From the NCBI GenBank assembly GCA_947036815.1, contig CAMQRS010000011.1:1-43287 (forward strand): DNA of 43,287 bases. Reading direction: 5' to 3'. The notes beneath the pieces are model-generated. The model saw nothing but the letters and a program-made list of their open reading frames with translations. It had not been told where the DNA came from and ran no database searches. The position numbers were made by a program, and so were the translations under genes. Source of the stretch: an uncultured Erysipelotrichaceae bacterium. GTDB taxonomy: Bacteria; Bacillota_I; Bacilli_A; Erysipelotrichales; Erysipelotrichaceae. Below are positions 1-7,406 of the stretch, piece after piece; within the stretch, counting starts at the first letter, position 1; the number at the start of each line of letters is the position of its first letter.

Positions 1-62
1 TTACAGCCTATTTAGTAATAGTTTTTACTCCACCAACACTAGAATTTAAAGAACCGCATAAA

Positions 63-82
63 TACGGACTTTGTACGGACTT
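63..82. repeat. Direct repeats left of attL, possible arm sites of a second element
   Basis: Two copies of tacggactt begin at 63 and 74, a period of 11 bp. The first copy starts 31 bp before the att repeat at 94. At the other prophage end the integrase-side repeats (34875 and 34886, also period 11) start 31 bp before the att repeat at 34906. The layout matches but the repeat sequence differs, as expected for arm-type sites of a different tyrosine integrase using the same tRNA target. No complete gene is visible in positions 1-62. Confidence 0.45.
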
Positions 83-93
83 GACCTTATAAA

Positions 94-153
94 ATAAAAA
101 AAAAGCCTTTAAATAAGGCTTTAACTTTAACTGGCAGGGGCGGCAGGAATTGA
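94..153. other. attL: attL (60-bp att repeat, left copy)
   Basis: This segment matches 34906-34965 over 60 bp with one difference (A at 124, T at 34936). It contains the last 20 bases of tRNA-Trp (to the encoded CCA) and the tRNA terminator hairpin. The tRNA match ends at 153, after which the sequence is phage-specific. The uninterrupted 29-bp match 125-153 is the likely crossover region. Confidence 0.9.
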
Positions 154-241
154 GATAATAACTAATTATTACAAATATAGTTGAATATCATTCGTTTTTA
201 CTGCTTATATTAAACATTAATGACCACTACTTTAATTTTTT

Positions 242-260
242 TATGCCAAAAGTATGCCAA
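242..260. repeat. Integrase arm-type direct repeats, left end
   Basis: The 19-nt string tatgccaaaagtatgccaa is repeated exactly at 34875-34893 beside attR. Each copy holds two 11-bp-period units. Matching repeats on both sides of the phage core are what tyrosine integrases use as arm-binding sites; that role is inferred from position. Confidence 0.65.
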
Positions 261-365
261 TTAAATTTATACATACTGACCATCTTATACCAAGTTACTA
301 GTTCCTGTTGGATGTACTAAGTTAGTCTAATATCTTGAAAAACATAAAAAATCATGATAAAGCAA

Positions 366-506
366 TTAACTTAATTCATTTAATAATGCCTTTTTTAACA
401 TTCTTAATTCTAATTCATCATGCCCTTTAACATATTTAAGCAATAGATCAATAGCTACAAATACTGGTATACCTAAGTGACCCAATTCTAAAATTAGTTT
501 TTCCAT
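366..506 (-). CDS. Small 46-aa protein next to attL
   Basis: ATG at 506 with a strong AGGAGG eight or nine bases upstream. The product has a hydrophobic N-terminal half (MEKLILELGHLGIPVFVAIDL, quoted in part: LGIPVFVAIDLLLKYV) and a charged helical C-terminus ending LLNELS. I recognise no family; a membrane-associated peptide is plausible. It is the last gene before attL on this strand. Its ribosome binding site lies in the 3' arm of the hairpin at 511-550, which also looks like the terminator of the preceding STAS/membrane gene pair, so translation should be poor unless that hairpin is opened or transcription starts inside it. Confidence 0.55.
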   Translation of the reverse strand: MEKLILELGHLGIPVFVAIDLLLKYVKGHDELELRMLKKALLNELS

Positions 507-550
507 AAAAAATACCTCCTACTTATACTTATACATAAGTGGGAGGTATT
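507..550 (-). terminator. Terminator hairpin overlapping an SD
   Basis: Arms 511-525 and 536-550 pair over 15 bp (one G-U) with a 10-nt loop, and on the minus strand a run of six U follows. It can end the 997-1305/558-995 operon. The 3' arm contains the AGGAGG of the 46-aa ORF that starts at 506. Confidence 0.7.
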
Positions 551-557
551 CCTTTGT

Positions 558-995
558 TTATAATTTCTCAGTTATAATTTTTTTTGTCATAGTTCCTAAA
601 TTAGAATAAATTAAAGCCTTGTTTATTATTGTTTCTTCATTCATTAAGTTGTTGGCGCATTCATCGATAACTTGTATACATTGAGTTATTTCATTGTACA
701 ATTTATTCTCATGTTCATTCAAAAAAGAACATCTGCTTTTGAAAATATGTAACACATTTGAAAATTCATTATATCGTTCTTTTGTTAAGCAATTTACAAA
801 TTGATCCGCTGATTCATAAACTTCTTTAATTAAATAATTTCCAAAGGTATTGTAATACAAATTATATAAATTTTGCTTTTTATTCATTCTTTTTTCAGCT
901 GTTTGCGTACTTTTAGCCACCCATATAGATATACCTAGTGCAATAATCGAAATAAGTGGTGATAGATCTTCAAATAGTTCCATCATGATTTTCAT
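558..995 (-). CDS. Membrane-anchored helical protein paired with STAS-like gene
   Basis: The 145-aa product has one N-terminal membrane helix (about residues 12-28, LISIIALGISIWVA) followed by a charged helical domain of about 115 residues with two cysteines (C49 region and C69 region). No family is recognised. It starts one base after the stop of the DUF4325-like gene, so the two are probably translationally coupled. The order STAS-like gene then membrane protein is the same as at 21566-20744, although the two membrane proteins do not look alike beyond N-terminal helices plus a cytoplasmic helical part. The pair has a promoter at 1336-1365 and a terminator at 507-550. Function unknown; membrane output of a switch is inference. 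Confidence 0.75.
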   Translation of the reverse strand: MKIMMELFEDLSPLISIIALGISIWVAKSTQTAEKRMNKKQNLYNLYYNTFGNYLIKEVYESADQFVNCLTKERYNEFSNVLHIFKSRCSFLNEHENKLYNEITQCIQVIDECANNLMNEETIINKALIYSNLGTMTKKIITEKL

Positions 996-996
996 A

Positions 997-1305
997 TTAA
1001 AAATTCAGCGCTCTATATAGTCGTTCTGTCAGCTCTTTATCGTTGCTTTTTAGTTCTAAAAGCTTTAAAGTATTGCTTTTCCCTATTTCGACAATCAAAG
1101 GGCTTATTAATGCTTGCACAAAAGAAATGGATGCACCCTTTAAATTATCGCAAAAAAATATTTCCACTTTTTCCTCATTACTGATCAATTCTAATAAATT
1201 CACACTCTTTAATTTAGGCTCGATATATTCTTCATAAATTTCTTGCCCATGATTCCTTCCAGTTAAAAAACCAACACTATCTTTAATATCTATATATATT
1301 TTCAT
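997..1305 (-). CDS. STAS-like (DUF4325-type) protein
   Basis: A 102-aa soluble protein. ATG at 1305 is chosen because AAGGAG lies six bases upstream; the ATG at 1308 is too close. The middle (FFCDNLKGASISFVQALISP) and the C-terminal IELKSNDKELTERL-like stretch (LLELKSNDKELTERLYRAL) parallel DUF4325 proteins, including the one at 21249-21566 (GYGSSFLEEAFGG, IDFKSNDEPEQIERL). DUF4325 is related to STAS domains of anti-anti-sigma factors. Here it lacks an adjacent ATPase and is followed at once by a membrane protein. Assignment rests on pattern similarity, so the family call is moderate. Confidence 0.6.
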   Translation of the reverse strand: MKIYIDIKDSVGFLTGRNHGQEIYEEYIEPKLKSVNLLELISNEEKVEIFFCDNLKGASISFVQALISPLIVEIGKSNTLKLLELKSNDKELTERLYRALNF

Positions 1306-1335
1306 CATTAGCTCCTTAGTAGTAACTTCATTATT

Positions 1336-1365
1336 ATTATACTATCATATAGCAATATTAATCAA
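1336..1365 (-). promoter_or_regulatory. SigA-type promoter of the left STAS/membrane pair
   Basis: Reading the minus strand, TTGATT (1360-1365), an 18-bp spacer and TATAAT (1336-1341) precede the DUF4325-like gene by about 30 bp. With the terminator at 507-550 this makes the pair a self-contained unit. Confidence 0.65.
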
Positions 1366-1401
1366 GTTATATAAATTTGAATCTTTCTAAATTATAAATC
1401 A

Positions 1402-1509
1402 TTAATATCTTGAGTTTACTAAAATTTGTATTTTGATTATTTCATCGCTTATGTATCCTTTTGTTTTTAAATTCGCAATTCTATTTTGACCATTTCCGTA
1501 TTGTCCGCC
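1402..1509 (-). pseudogene. Relic of a lysin 3' end (CW_7-type repeat)
   Basis: The minus strand encodes GGQYGNGQNRIANLK followed by a segment ending ILVNSRY and a stop. It aligns along its length with the C-terminus of the endolysin at 3472-4440 ([15 protein letters not shown] ... NLVNTKY). An in-frame stop lies just upstream of the first glycine and no start is present. The nucleotide match to the intact lysin is clear but diverged, so this is more likely the tail of a different lysin left by recombination than a recent duplication. Confidence 0.8.
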
Positions 1510-1622
1510 TTAATATATAAAAACATTTTCCTGTGTATATAATATATAGAAAGAAAAACTCCTAAAAAATAGAAATTCTTTTCAAATCACTTTATATATA
1601 CATAAGGAAGGAGGTGTAGATA

Positions 1623-1706
1623 GTGATGGGAATAATAAAAGAAGTTCTTGAAATAATAACAATGCTACTAGCAATAGCGGTTGCAATCAAAGAACTTCTG
1701 AAATAA
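1623..1706 (+). CDS. Small hydrophobic peptide, possible type I toxin
   Basis: A 27-aa ORF with a strong ribosome site (AAGGAGG, eight bases before GTG 1623; ATG follows at 1626). The peptide is MGIIKEVLEIITMLLAIAV plus AIKELLK: one membrane helix with charged ends, the form of type I toxins such as the Fst/holin-like groups. The mRNA has a 10-bp inverted repeat inside the ORF (AGAAGTTCTT 1640-1649 with AAGAACTTCT 1690-1699) and a 20-nt palindrome after it. Inhibitory folding is common in type I toxin mRNAs. I found no convincing antisense promoter, so the toxin role is inference. Confidence 0.5.
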   Translation: MMGIIKEVLEIITMLLAIAVAIKELLK

Positions 1707-1710
1707 AATT

Positions 1711-1730
1711 TAGGGGAGTTAACTCCCCTA
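1711..1730. terminator. 20-nt perfect palindrome after the small peptide
   Basis: TAGGGGAGTTAACTCCCCTA is a perfect palindrome five bases after the peptide stop. It would form a strong hairpin but lacks a U tract on either strand, so it could stabilise the mRNA or end transcription only weakly. Confidence 0.5.
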
Positions 1731-1755
1731 TCCATTATTAATATATCACTATCAT

Positions 1756-1833
1756 ATGTATATGTCAATTGGAGTTATAATAGGTATTTGCATCATTTTA
1801 TTCTTTGCATTAAAAAACAGAAAGGGAAATTAA
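1756..1833 (+). CDS. Possible 25-aa membrane peptide
   Basis: The ORF encodes MYMSIGVIIGICIILFFALK then NRKGN, a single membrane helix with a basic tail. No good ribosome site precedes either ATG (1756 or 1762). It follows the toxin-like peptide and precedes an RHH-like ORF on the same strand. Kept because of its composition and place in an island of tiny + strand ORFs; it may not be translated. Confidence 0.25.
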   Translation: MYMSIGVIIGICIILFFALKNRKGN

Positions 1834-1895
1834 TTCAGTTGGAAAATAAATTTAATCAAAAACAATATATTAACGATTAATGGTCTAAAAAAAAT

Positions 1896-2033
1896 ATGAA
1901 ATCAAGTGGTAGATATTCAAAAGATTTTGTTGATGAATTCACTGAATCTTGTAAAAAGTTAGATATTAAACCTTCTCATGTATTTAAAGAAGCTATGGAA
2001 GAAGTAATCGAAAAAGCGAATAACAGCAAATAA
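1896..2033 (+). CDS. Small ribbon-helix-helix-like protein
   Basis: The 45-aa product starts MKSSGRYSKDFVDEFTE and ends EEVIEKANNSK. A short basic N-terminal strand followed by two amphipathic helices separated by DIKPS fits the RHH DNA-binding or antitoxin pattern. The ribosome binding site is weak. It ends just before the bidirectional terminator at 2036-2065. It may regulate the two membrane peptides upstream, which is inference from position. Confidence 0.45.
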   Translation: MKSSGRYSKDFVDEFTESCKKLDIKPSHVFKEAMEEVIEKANNSK

Positions 2034-2035
2034 AA

Positions 2036-2065
2036 AAAAAACAGATAGATCACTATCTGTTTTTT
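2036..2065. terminator. Bidirectional terminator
   Basis: ACAGATAG (2041-2048), a 4-nt loop and CTATCTGT (2053-2060) are flanked by an A run on the left and a T run on the right. It can serve the RHH-like ORF on the plus strand and the Fic gene on the minus strand. Confidence 0.8.
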
Positions 2066-2105
2066 ATAACCTTTGTTTTATTAACAATTTTTCAATTAAA
2101 ACGCA

Positions 2106-3308
2106 TTACTTTGTCTCACTCAGCTTATCCAAGCATTCCAAATTAATAGAATATTTGTGTTTCCGTCCTTGCTTAACTATATTTAATGATATTTTATTAG
2201 AAACACAGTCTATCACACCTCTAATAGTTGTAGAACTTTTTGATAAAATTTTCTCTAACTCTGAAATCGTTAAGAAAGAGTCTCCGAATAATGCATTTTG
2301 GCATAGAATAAAAATTAACAACCCTTCATTGGAATCCATCTTGAAATGCTCATCTATTACTCCTTCGTAAAATTCAAGCTTTTCGTAAAGTTCTCTCAAC
2401 TTTCCTATTAAATCTCGTGTTCCTTCTAAAAGTAAATCAAGAAACATTAAAACAAAATATGTTACATCTCCTTTGTTTTTAGAATCATTACAAATATCAA
2501 ACGCTTCATAATATTTATTAATATTATTCTTAATTACATAAGATAATCTTAAAGATAATAAAATTCCAACCTCATTTCTTAATAAACCACTGCTTAAAAA
2601 TCTGCTTAGACGACCATTTCCATCATAAAAAGGATGGATATACCCAAATAAATAGTGAAAAATAGATATACGGATTATTTTATTAGAATCTCCATCATTT
2701 AAAAAGTGTAAACTCTCATCCATATAATTAATAATATTCGATTCTGGCATAACTCCCTTGTGCTTTTCTTTTTGAGTTGAAGTTAGCACCGCCACTTGTT
2801 CTTTTCTAAATATTTTTCCATCCGGCTTGTTTGAATTATTTATCTCATCTAATACTATATCGTCATAAAGTTCTCTAATTTGTGAACAAGACTCAATAGA
2901 AAAAGCACCTTCCTCAATCAATTTTATATATTTAGCAGCTAACCCTTTAAATCTAGCTTGTTTATCACTATCTTGATTATTTATTGCTGTCTCTACTTCT
3001 TTTCTTGTACTTACAACTCCCTCTATTTCATTAGTTAATGAAATCTCATCTTTCAAATATTTTGTTATTAAAAAACCGATGGCAATTCTAGGTAATTTAT
3101 ATTCCATTTCACTTATTACATTCACATTTTTAAATATTTTTTCAATTTTATTAAGCATTTCACTAGTGGGTATATAAAAAGCATCATTTTCTTTAATTTT
3201 AACAGGTATTATAATTGTTGTTTCCCCATTTTTTCTCAAAGAATAGATTCTTTCATAATCTTCTGGATTTTTATAATATATTTTAGATAATAATTTATAG
3301 GTTTCCAT
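2106..3308 (-). CDS. Fic domain protein (predicted AMP-transferase)
   Basis: A 400-aa protein with the Fic core HPFYDGNGRLSR (about residues 225-236), which in this family transfers AMP or another nucleotide moiety to hydroxyl side chains. An N-terminal TNEIEG (about 92-97) matches the inhibitory [S/T]xxxE[G/N] helix, so it resembles self-inhibited class II Fic proteins. The C-terminal 80 residues look like a winged-helix domain (LTISELEKILSKSSTTIRGV). ATG at 3308 is chosen for its AAAGGAGG seven bases upstream. A TATAAT at 3362-3367 suggests an own promoter, and a terminator follows at 2036-2065. It lies between lysin and attL, a lysogenic-conversion position. Target unknown; host modification, toxin or phage defence are all possible. 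Confidence 0.9.
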   Translation of the reverse strand: METYKLLSKIYYKNPEDYERIYSLRKNGETTIIIPVKIKENDAFYIPTSEMLNKIEKIFKNVNVISEMEYKLPRIAIGFLITKYLKDEISLTNEIEGVVSTRKEVETAINNQDSDKQARFKGLAAKYIKLIEEGAFSIESCSQIRELYDDIVLDEINNSNKPDGKIFRKEQVAVLTSTQKEKHKGVMPESNIINYMDESLHFLNDGDSNKIIRISIFHYLFGYIHPFYDGNGRLSRFLSSGLLRNEVGILLSLRLSYVIKNNINKYYEAFDICNDSKNKGDVTYFVLMFLDLLLEGTRDLIGKLRELYEKLEFYEGVIDEHFKMDSNEGLLIFILCQNALFGDSFLTISELEKILSKSSTTIRGVIDCVSNKISLNIVKQGRKHKYSINLECLDKLSETK

Positions 3309-3430
3309 ACAAAATCCTCCTTTATTCATTAAAAATCGTTTTTTTTAATAAGTCACCTTGTATTATACACTTTTTTTTATCAAAATATACCTTTTTTTAA
3401 ACATTTAAATTTAATCAAAATTTTTATCAT

Positions 3431-3466
3431 AAAAACACCCTCACTCCAAACTAATGGAATGAAGGT
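3431..3466 (-). terminator. Late-operon terminator after lysin
   Basis: On the minus strand a 12-bp stem (with G-U pairs) around a short loop is followed by GUUUUU. It lies just past the lysin stop and should end the structural and lysis transcript. Confidence 0.8.
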
Positions 3467-3471
3467 TATTT

Positions 3472-4440
3472 TTAATATTTAGTGTTTACTAAGTTTTGAA
3501 TTTTGATTATTTCATCGCTTGTGTATCCAGCTTTTTTCAAATTAACAATACGTGAAGAACCATTTCCGTATTCACCACGAAATACAGCTTTTGCCACTAC
3601 ATTATAATCCTTTTGAACCGCCGCTCCTGGAACCTTGATATTTTGTCCAGGATAAATTAATGAAGGATTCGCAATTCCATTAATTTCTGCTAAAGTTTGA
3701 TAACTCGTACCAAATAATTGCGCGATACCACTTAAAGTATCACCAGATTGTACTATATATGTAGAATTGCTAGGCATTACTGGAGGTTTGGGTTCTGGTG
3801 TAGGCGATATTGAATCCGTATTAGTACCTTTGGCGTAGTTCATCCAAGCATTTACATCGCCGTAAAATTGATTTAAGTCTAAATTTCCAGCCCATCCGTT
3901 TAATACCCCAGAACTAGTCCATTGCCACATAGCAATAGTATCCCAATGTTTTACTACAGGTGCTGTCCCAATATTTGTTATGTCATAATTGCAATCTTTA
4001 ATATTATCTCTGTATTTAGCTACCCACAATCCATAATTTTTAGCTACTGAACTCCAGTCGTGAGCGTTTGCTACTGATTCACTCATGTAGATTAATGGAC
4101 GTACACCTCCGCTTAATTCTGTAAATCTATCTAAAAATGTTTTAGCCCACATTACATCATGAATGTTTTCGGCTTCCCAGTCTAATACCATTACCGCTTT
4201 ACCGATATGATTTTTAACTGTATCGTAGAACCATTGTACTTCTAGTCCTACATCATTTACGGGTCTTGCGAAGTGATACAATCCATAAAGTGCATTTGCA
4301 CCGTTAGATGCAATATGCGCGTCCATTGATACATCTTTAAACCCTACTCCTTCAGTTGCTTTAAATATAGCAAAATCGTGTTCAATTGTTTGTAAGTTTA
4401 TTCTTGCTTGCCAATTTGCGATGTCTATTCCTTTTAACAT
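3472..4440 (-). CDS. Endolysin: GH25 muramidase with LysM and CW_7-type domains
   Basis: A 322-aa lytic enzyme predicted to cut the N-acetylmuramic acid-N-acetylglucosamine bond of peptidoglycan at host lysis. Residues 1-200 are a GH25 domain starting KGIDIANWQ with the acidic VLDWEAE motif (D87, E89). A Pro-rich linker (210-223) leads to one LysM domain (227-271, [13 protein letters not shown]) and a C-terminal CW_7-like repeat (280-320, [18 protein letters not shown]). There is no signal peptide, so release depends on the upstream holin genes. The C-terminal repeat recurs as a relic at 1402-1509. Confidence 0.95.
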   Translation of the reverse strand: MLKGIDIANWQARINLQTIEHDFAIFKATEGVGFKDVSMDAHIASNGANALYGLYHFARPVNDVGLEVQWFYDTVKNHIGKAVMVLDWEAENIHDVMWAKTFLDRFTELSGGVRPLIYMSESVANAHDWSSVAKNYGLWVAKYRDNIKDCNYDITNIGTAPVVKHWDTIAMWQWTSSGVLNGWAGNLDLNQFYGDVNAWMNYAKGTNTDSISPTPEPKPPVMPSNSTYIVQSGDTLSGIAQLFGTSYQTLAEINGIANPSLIYPGQNIKVPGAAVQKDYNVVAKAVFRGEYGNGSSRIVNLKKAGYTSDEIIKIQNLVNTKY

Positions 4441-4442
4441 TA

Positions 4443-4763
4443 TTAATTTTCTCCTTTTTTATTAAATATTTTTAAATCCTGTATATCTTCATTCAACTTT
4501 TCAACCATTCCATTTCCACCGAGCGCATGATACGCCTCATACATTTCAACGAAGTTCTCATAAGCATATGTAGGAATGTATTTTAGTTCGGTATATTTTT
4601 TGTGATATTCAATCAGTTGAACTCTCAAAAGAAGCATAGTTCCTTTTGAGTTTGCATCACGCACTTTTATTTGACTCTTCAACAAGTACACTAAGTAACC
4701 CAATAACAATGGAATCAACGCGCTGTATGTACGCATAATCAAGTCTAATACAGCATTAGTCAT
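4443..4763 (-). CDS. Holin-associated membrane protein
   Basis: A 106-aa protein with one N-terminal membrane helix (about residues 14-28, [16 protein letters not shown]) and a charged C-terminus containing [16 protein letters not shown]. Proteins with this YxxxHxLGGNG ending sit between holin and lysin in many Firmicutes phages and may be a second holin or a holin regulator. It overlaps the r1t-type holin gene by 8 bp and ends 2 bp before lysin, so all three are co-translated. The precise role is not shown by the sequence. Confidence 0.7.
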   Translation of the reverse strand: MTNAVLDLIMRTYSALIPLLLGYLVYLLKSQIKVRDANSKGTMLLLRVQLIEYHKKYTELKYIPTYAYENFVEMYEAYHALGGNGMVEKLNEDIQDLKIFNKKGEN

Positions 4764-4974
4764 TTATATCATTTGAGACTTCTGGCAATCCTGCAATACT
4801 AGTCAACATAGAAGTCACTCCTGCTAATAAACTTGCTGATAACACGACCTGCCAAGACACATCGCTGATAATAATCGATGTACCGATTAATCCTACTGCT
4901 GTCTGTGCCATCGTTTTTACCGCTCTTCTAGTAGCTGCTTTCATCCAATCATTATTCACTAAATTTGATAACAT
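4756..4974 (-). CDS. Holin, phage r1t type
   Basis: A 72-aa protein with two hydrophobic segments (about 22-40 and 44-62) and the sequence WMKAATRRAVKTMAQTAVG typical of r1t-family holins. These form membrane lesions that release the cytoplasmic endolysin. AGGAAA precedes the ATG. It overlaps the next gene. Confidence 0.85.
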   Translation of the reverse strand: MLSNLVNNDWMKAATRRAVKTMAQTAVGLIGTSIIISDVSWQVVLSASLLAGVTSMLTSIAGLPEVSNDIND

Positions 4975-5034
4975 ACTATTTCCTCTTTCTTTCTATTGAT
5001 AAAAATCAATTGCATATGCTCTAACTATTCTTAC

Positions 5035-5226
5035 TTAATCATTCATAGAATGAACTAAATTATCCGTATATGCTTTTTTATAAAAATCTAATTTATTTAA
5101 GATACTTTTATTTTTGTTGATGATGGTCTCACAATCATTTTGATGCGGTATCGTCACTTCTATTGCGACATCCATTTTATTCTTATATGATTCAATAAAA
5201 ATTTCTTCTAATTCTTGCTTATTCAT
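5035..5226 (-). CDS. Hypothetical 63-aa phage protein
   Basis: A soluble, charged protein (start MNKQELEEIFIESYKNKMDV) lying between the tail tip gene and holin. I recognise no family. A terminator-like hairpin (5273-5293) separates it from the tail tip gene, so lysis genes may depend on read-through. Confidence 0.6.
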   Translation of the reverse strand: MNKQELEEIFIESYKNKMDVAIEVTIPHQNDCETIINKNKSILNKLDFYKKAYTDNLVHSMND

Positions 5227-5272
5227 ATATTTCCATCTTTCTAGTTAAGTTTTAAGTCATTCAAGGACAAAC

Positions 5273-5293
5273 AAAAAAGAGCTTTCGCTCTTT
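5273..5293 (-). terminator. Intergenic terminator between tail tip and lysis genes
   Basis: Minus-strand AAAGAGC-GAAA-GCTCTTTTTT: a 7-bp stem with GNRA-type loop and six U. It could attenuate expression of holin and lysin relative to tail genes. Confidence 0.7.
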
Positions 5294-5316
5294 AGTTTAA
5301 ATTATGCTGCACGTTT

Positions 5317-7404
5317 TTATTTCCATCTACCTATGACCACTATTCCATAATTTATATTAAAAGTATAAGTGGTAGGTCTTACCGCATAATACGCCCCTGT
5401 TTGCAGTCTAGTTCCACTATTATACTCAATTAGATGTGCTAGACTACCTTCATCATATCCTCCACTCGAATAAATCTCTTGAGGGTTCTCTTTAAAAGGA
5501 AACAAAGTTGGATATTTTTTTTTGCTAATGTTTGGCAAATACCCCTCATATAACACACCCCAAGGAGACGTAACAGAAATAGATCCTCTCGTCCAATATC
5601 TTAATATCATTGTCCCATTAGAAAACATAATTCTTTCATCCCAACCCGAAGGTTTATCAGTTCTGACGATGTCACTACCTCCTACGAGTACTCGATTAGC
5701 ATTGACATTAGCGAACGAGGCATCATCCCCTTGTAGAGCTACAGGCTTCCATGCAGTCCATGAGTTGTAATAAGTCCTCACATACACGTCCTGATTAGAG
5801 TAAACATGATACGTCTGAGATATGTAGTTAGTGTCTGGAGCTACTACTGTTAAGTGACCTGCTAGAGCTACTGGATAATTAGATCCAGTAGCTGCATAGC
5901 TGTTACCTGGTTGGAGGTACAGTCCTGTCGTCCTATAAGTATTCAAGTCAGTGTATCCAGGTATCCTATCTTTCTCAACTAAAGTAGTACTCGGCGTCAT
6001 TTGGTACCCATCAACTTGTAATGAACCTCCTAAATTTTCATCATAAAATCCACCAACACTCATTCCTCCTTTTGCAATAGCAAGGCTAGGCATCCCTTTA
6101 GTAATGACAATTTGTTTTCTACTTAGCATAATTCTATCTTGTACTTGCACTACAATGTCAAAATCTTTTTTAGAATCAAAACCAAGGGCTAGCAAATCCC
6201 CTTTTATCAATTGTTCTAAACTAAAATTATTTTGAGTGCTTACAATTAGTTGTGTTTGTCCTTGAGTCCATATATCAGTTCCTAATTCTTTAAACTGATA
6301 ACTCGCTACTACAACATTATCATACAGACCAAAGTCTCCTACCCACATAGTTCCATCGAAAATTAGAGCAGTCTCACTACCAATCCCTCCGTCACCTCGA
6401 GAATAAGATACATTACTTAATATAATATCATTATACTGTATATAACTAGTGGCCACCTTTTGTAAACTACTTGTATTTCCTCGAGAATCTATTGCGTATA
6501 TAGTAATTATATTACTGTCAACTGCCTCTAAGGTAATTACCTTCGCATCCTTAATAATAGTTCTAGTTCCGATAGTAACCTGATAATTAGTTATTGTAGC
6601 GCCTTTTTTTGGCAGTACATTACCTATCGTTACTATAATCCTTGACTTACCTTTTATAATTGTATATTTTGATGAGATTGATAAATTATTTGTTTGCTCC
6701 CATTCAAAATTACTCATTTGAGGATTCGCACTCGATATTGAACCTTTAGAATTTGTTGTATCCGTTCCTATAGCACTTGAGCCATTAAAGGTTGTAATCT
6801 TCGCTGTAAACGTTGCACTATTAACTGTTTTCATTAAGCTGTAAACGGCTGTTTTTTGTTCTGCACTTAATGTAAAGTTTACGTTATTTCTATAATTAGA
6901 AATAGTTTTTATTAATGTATCTCCACAAAACAATTGAAGGGTATCAGTAAATGAGTTTGATTTTTTATTTATTCCTACTTTTATATTGCTATCTACATCA
7001 AAATTAGGAAAATTAGTTATTGCACTTGCTCTTGGTATCGTAGTCAACCAAAGTGTCCCGCTACCACTTCCATGTCCACCCATTCCAGACATAACCATTT
7101 CACCGCTCATAGTGTAGTTTCCTGCACCATCTGAGTTATGAGATACATTGATAGTATCTTCTAAGAACACTTTGGGAGTTGTCGTGAAATTAACATAACC
7201 ATTATTAAATACGATTCCGCCATTTACTTTCACTGTCACACCATGTGAAGCCGTTGTATAACCAGTTGTATAACCATAAACCTTTCTTTTAATAGTTGAG
7301 TAATTACCGGCTACATTTTGACTTAGTTGAGTCGCTTCCCCTTTTAATCGAGTTTGATAACCATAACCATTGCTAAAACAGACAACATCAAATAATACCG
7401 CCAT
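5317..7404 (-). CDS. Tail tip/receptor-binding region protein, DUF859-like
   Basis: A 695-aa structural protein. The N-terminal half (start MAVLFDVVCFSNGYGYQTR, then NVSHNSDGAGNYTMSG) resembles DUF859 minor structural proteins of streptococcal and related phages, built of beta-rich repeats. Around residues 460-560 it has a segment like those in collar or fibre proteins (YRTTGLYLQPGNSY, SWTAWKPVAL), followed by a variable C-terminus. It is immediately downstream of Tal, 2 bp apart, the position of host-recognition proteins. Host-range function is inferred from position and composition. Confidence 0.8.
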   Translation of the reverse strand: MAVLFDVVCFSNGYGYQTRLKGEATQLSQNVAGNYSTIKRKVYGYTTGYTTASHGVTVKVNGGIVFNNGYVNFTTTPKVFLEDTINVSHNSDGAGNYTMSGEMVMSGMGGHGSGSGTLWLTTIPRASAITNFPNFDVDSNIKVGINKKSNSFTDTLQLFCGDTLIKTISNYRNNVNFTLSAEQKTAVYSLMKTVNSATFTAKITTFNGSSAIGTDTTNSKGSISSANPQMSNFEWEQTNNLSISSKYTIIKGKSRIIVTIGNVLPKKGATITNYQVTIGTRTIIKDAKVITLEAVDSNIITIYAIDSRGNTSSLQKVATSYIQYNDIILSNVSYSRGDGGIGSETALIFDGTMWVGDFGLYDNVVVASYQFKELGTDIWTQGQTQLIVSTQNNFSLEQLIKGDLLALGFDSKKDFDIVVQVQDRIMLSRKQIVITKGMPSLAIAKGGMSVGGFYDENLGGSLQVDGYQMTPSTTLVEKDRIPGYTDLNTYRTTGLYLQPGNSYAATGSNYPVALAGHLTVVAPDTNYISQTYHVYSNQDVYVRTYYNSWTAWKPVALQGDDASFANVNANRVLVGGSDIVRTDKPSGWDERIMFSNGTMILRYWTRGSISVTSPWGVLYEGYLPNISKKKYPTLFPFKENPQEIYSSGGYDEGSLAHLIEYNSGTRLQTGAYYAVRPTTYTFNINYGIVVIGRWK

Positions 7405-7406
7405 AA

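Noticed and set aside
1-93. 3' end of an integrase gene left of attL
   Set aside because: Two of three plus-strand frames stop before the repeats, but too few codons are visible to recognise an integrase; only the repeat layout is reported.
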